Assembly: GCA_039812545.1 (NCBI GenBank) | Contig: JBDIAR010000140.1 | Span: 1 to 8,839, forward strand | Origin: JBDIAR01 sp039812545 | GTDB lineage: Bacteria; Actinomycetota; Actinomycetes; Actinomycetales; Dermatophilaceae | Direction: 5' to 3' | Length of the DNA: 8,839 bases | Part shown: positions 6,938 to 8,839 of the stretch, piece after piece | How positions within the stretch are numbered: position 1 is the stretch's first letter | Layout: the number at the start of each line of letters is the position of its first letter | The notes under the pieces: model-generated | The model's input: only the letters and a program-made list of their open reading frames with translations | What the model was told of the DNA's origin: nothing | Database searches by the model: none | Position numbers and translations under genes: made by a program

Positions 6938-7753
6938 ATGGACGACCGCGCCGAACTCGCCGCCCTCATCGACACCTGGTATGCCGCCGTACAGGACCTG
7001 CTCGACCTCGTCGGGCAGATCCCCGACGAGCACCGGCATACGCCGACCGACCTGCCGGGCTGGGACGTCCACGACGTGATGGCTCACATCGCCCACCTGG
7101 AGTCGGTGCTGGCCGGCGACCCCGACCTGCCCGCCGAGATCGGCAACCCCGCCCATGTGACCACGCCGCTGGGGTACTACACCGAACTGGGGGTCGTGGC
7201 ACGTCGCGACCGCACGATGCCGGAGTTGGCCGACGAGATCGACCGGTCGGCTCGGCGTCGGCGAGCGGAGTTGGTGGCGCAGGCGCCGGCCGACGGTCGG
7301 GCCCAGCCGCCACGACAGTTCCCCGGGGTGTCGTGGGACTGGCGCACCCTGTTGGCCAACCGTCCGGTGGACGTGTGGATGCACGAGCAGGACATCCGAC
7401 GGGCCGTCGGTATGCCGGGCGGACTGACCGGCGCGGGAGCCCGGCATACCGTCAACCGGTTCTTGGCAAGCCTGGGCGCGATCCTGGCGAAGCGGGCGGC
7501 GGCACCGGCTGGGACCACGGTCAGGGTGCACGTGACCGGCTTCGATCCGATGGCGTATGCCGTCGACGGGCAGGGTCGTGGAGTGCCGGTGGACCCCACG
7601 GACGCGACGCCCGACCTCGATCTGGACTTCCCGACCGAGAGCTTCGTCGTGCTGTGCGGCGGCCGGCGGGAGCGGGCCGCGGTGCCGGTGACCGTGTCCG
7701 GTGATGGCGAGTTGGCGGAGCGCTTCCTCGCGGCTTTGACCATGACGCCGTAA
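6938..7753 (+). CDS. Maleylpyruvate isomerase family mycothiol-dependent enzyme
   Basis: 271 aa, cytoplasmic, no signal peptide. The N-terminal DinB-like four-helix domain shows the family signatures: LPGWDVHDVMAHIAHLE (39-55) with metal-ligand candidate His50 (His53 nearby), and VDVWMHEQDIRRAVG (144-158) with His149. This is the arrangement of actinobacterial proteins that bind a divalent metal and use mycothiol. A C-terminal domain from about 185 (strand-rich, VRVHVTGFDP to the end) resembles the small domain that follows in MDMPI-type proteins. The true substrate is not visible; most members have no known reaction and lie outside maleylpyruvate pathways, as here. The ATG at 6938 follows a -10 box by 7 nt. 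The gene holds five of the window's CGGCATAC-type words. It stands alone between dapA and thyA. Confidence 0.85.
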   Translation: MDDRAELAALIDTWYAAVQDLLDLVGQIPDEHRHTPTDLPGWDVHDVMAHIAHLESVLAGDPDLPAEIGNPAHVTTPLGYYTELGVVARRDRTMPELADEIDRSARRRRAELVAQAPADGRAQPPRQFPGVSWDWRTLLANRPVDVWMHEQDIRRAVGMPGGLTGAGARHTVNRFLASLGAILAKRAAAPAGTTVRVHVTGFDPMAYAVDGQGRGVPVDPTDATPDLDLDFPTESFVVLCGGRRERAAVPVTVSGDGELAERFLAALTMTP

Positions 7754-7763
7754 CCCCACCGCG

Positions 7764-7809
7764 TACCCACGGCACCGGCATACGGCACGTCGCCGGACTA
7801 CCCACGGCA
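7764..7809. repeat. 11-bp direct repeat TACCCACGGCA, two copies
   Basis: TACCCACGGCA occurs at 7764-7774 and 7799-7809, starts 35 bp apart, in the gap after the mycothiol-dependent enzyme gene and before the large hairpin. The stretch between holds one CGGCATAC word. Function unknown; it may be the scar of a small duplication. Confidence 0.6.
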
Positions 7810-7830
7810 GCGGAACACCCGAAAAACGTG

Positions 7831-7872
7831 AACGAGGCGCCACTCGCTCGGGGGTCCGAGTGGCGCCTCGTT
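7831..7872. terminator. Strong hairpin, 16-bp perfect stem, 10-nt loop
   Basis: AACGAGGCGCCACTCG (7831-7846) pairs perfectly with its reverse complement at 7857-7872. It stands 77 bp after the stop codon of the gene at 6938 and 144 bp before thyA, so it most simply ends the upstream transcript. In the plus direction it is followed by GCCCTGTC, with no U-run. In the minus direction it is followed, after CACG, by five T (7822-7826 on the complement), the classic intrinsic layout. It may therefore work both ways. Confidence 0.75.
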
Positions 7873-8004
7873 GCCCTGTCTATCGGCGCAACGCGGCCGG
7901 CGTTACAGGATCTTTCAACTTTCTATCGCTCAAGTTCCCCGCGAGTTTCCCGCGGCCGCACGAGCCGGTGGCAGTGCCGCCGGGCCGTTGTCCGAGCCGG
8001 GTGT

Positions 8005-8010
8005 TACCTT
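8005..8010 (+). promoter_or_regulatory. Putative thyA -10 element (TACCTT), leaderless
   Basis: TACCTT matches TANNNT and ends 6 nt before the GTG at 8017. The GCCGGA between them leaves no room for a working ribosome binding site, so thyA is probably translated from a leaderless mRNA. The rest of the gap from 7873 shows no gene and no clear -35 box. Confidence 0.5.
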
Positions 8011-8016
8011 GCCGGA

Positions 8017-8838
8017 GTGCGCCAGTATCTCGACCTCCTCGACCGGGTGATCGCCGACGGGGTCCGCAAGGACGACCGGACCGGCACGGGGACCCTCAGC
8101 GTGTTCGGCCATCAGATGCGCTTCGACCTGGGAGCGGGTTTCCCGGCGTTGACCACCAAGCGACTGCATCTGCGGTCGATCATCGGCGAACTGCTGTGGT
8201 TCCTGCGCGGTGACACCAACGTGCGCTGGTTGCAGGAGCGAGACATCACGATCTGGGACGAGTGGGCCGACGCCGACGGCGACCTCGGGCCGATCTACGG
8301 GTATCAGTGGCGGTCCTGGCCGGCCCCGGACGGACGCCAGATCGACCAGATCGCCAAGGTCGTCGACTCGATCCGGACCAATCCGGACTCCCGGCGACAC
8401 CTGGTCAGCGCGTGGAACGTCGCCGACGTCGACGCCATGGCGCTGCCGCCGTGCCACACCATGTTCCAGTTCTACGTCGCCCCGGCCGCGGCGGATGCGG
8501 CGGATCCGCGCGGGCGGCTCTCCTGCCAGCTCTACCAACGCAGCGCCGACATCTTCCTCGGGGTCCCCTTCAACATCGCCTCGTACGCCCTGCTGACGAT
8601 GATGGTCGCCCAGGTCACCGACCTGATTCCCGGCGACTTCGTGCACACCTTCGGCGACGCACACCTGTACCTCAACCACCTCGACCAGGCCCACCGCCAG
8701 CTGGCCCGCGACCCGCGGCCGCTGCCCACGATGCGGATCAACCCGGCGATCGGCCACCTGGACGAGTTCGAGCTGACGGACTTCGAGTTGGTCGGCTACG
8801 ACCCCCACCCGGGCATCAAGGCCCCGATCGCCGTGTGA
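8017..8838 (+). CDS. thyA: Thymidylate synthase ThyA
   Basis: Makes dTMP from dUMP using methylene-tetrahydrofolate, in the cytoplasm. It is 273 aa, GTG start, complete; the stop is one base from the window edge. Landmarks match E. coli numbering at first: Arg21 in DDRTGTGT, Arg126-Arg127 in DPDSRRHL-type context (NPDSRR), and nucleophile Cys146 in LPPCHTMFQFYV. After that everything is shifted by nine: Arg175 (QLYQRSAD), Asn186 (PFNIASY), His216 and Tyr218 (GDAHLY). The shift comes from an Ala/Asp-rich insert at about 155-166, in the hairpin turn after the catalytic strand. The C-terminus HPGIKAPIAV is intact. The sequence looks closer to E. coli-type ThyA than to what I recall of the mycobacterial protein. 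The frame is open upstream to 7828, but the family start and the -10 box support 8017. dfrA often follows thyA, but lies beyond this window. Confidence 0.96.
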   Translation: MRQYLDLLDRVIADGVRKDDRTGTGTLSVFGHQMRFDLGAGFPALTTKRLHLRSIIGELLWFLRGDTNVRWLQERDITIWDEWADADGDLGPIYGYQWRSWPAPDGRQIDQIAKVVDSIRTNPDSRRHLVSAWNVADVDAMALPPCHTMFQFYVAPAAADAADPRGRLSCQLYQRSADIFLGVPFNIASYALLTMMVAQVTDLIPGDFVHTFGDAHLYLNHLDQAHRQLARDPRPLPTMRINPAIGHLDEFELTDFELVGYDPHPGIKAPIAV

Positions 8839-8839
8839 T

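Noticed and set aside
212..7783. CGGCATAC as an FtsK-orienting polar sequence
   Set aside because: The copies are split about evenly between strands within one short region, while such motifs are strongly strand-biased.
7828..8016. 63-residue N-terminal extension of ThyA
   Set aside because: It runs through the terminator hairpin and has no ThyA similarity; family proteins begin at the residue encoded at 8017.
7930..8808. 292-codon minus-strand open frame opposite thyA
   Set aside because: Antisense shadow of a complete ThyA. It is the only frame that could explain a leftward transcript to the hairpin, but its composition is not protein-like.

Overview
The window is about 8.8 kb of very GC-rich DNA (roughly two-thirds G+C by eye) from an actinobacterium. 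The evidence is the gene set (FtsK with a long Ala/Arg/Pro-rich N-terminus, dapA next to RNase J, a mycothiol-type DinB/maleylpyruvate isomerase-fold enzyme), strong G/C in third codon positions, and TANNNT -10 boxes lying only 6-7 nt before start codons, which indicates leaderless mRNAs. A Micrococcales or Propionibacteriales member is plausible, but the sequence does not fix the family. The region is chromosomal and mostly housekeeping. I see no RNA genes, CRISPR array, insertion sequence or phage gene.

Layout, left to right. 1-131: an edge region without an assignable gene, carrying a tandem 21-bp repeat. 132-2885 (-): ftsK, the septal DNA translocase. 2886-3075: a divergent control region with an inverted repeat at the ftsK promoter and, in an AT-rich island, two copies of a CTTAAC-N8-GTTAAG-type operator in front of the next gene. 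3076-4250 (+): a two-gene operon joined by an ATGA overlap, a SatD-family protein with a C-terminal helix-turn-helix followed by a small membrane protein resembling the C-terminal half of DUF3307 proteins. 4260-6871 (-): dapA then rnj (RNase J), also joined by an ATGA overlap. 6872-6937: a compact divergent promoter in which both genes look leaderless. 6938-7753 (+): a mycothiol-dependent maleylpyruvate isomerase-family protein. 7754-8016: a gap with an 11-bp direct repeat, a strong 16-bp-stem hairpin and the thyA promoter. 8017-8838 (+): thyA, complete, starting with GTG and ending one base before the window edge.

Functionally, ftsK, dapA, rnj and thyA serve chromosome segregation, lysine/diaminopimelate synthesis, RNA processing and dTMP synthesis. 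The SatD/membrane-protein pair is the least understood unit; its promoter layout suggests autoregulation by SatD's own DNA-binding domain. The strongest signal outside the genes is an over-represented octamer, CGGCATAC (12 exact copies on both strands, in all reading frames and in one intergenic site). It forces disfavoured codons (TAT, CAT, ATA), so something appears to act on the DNA word itself rather than on the proteins.
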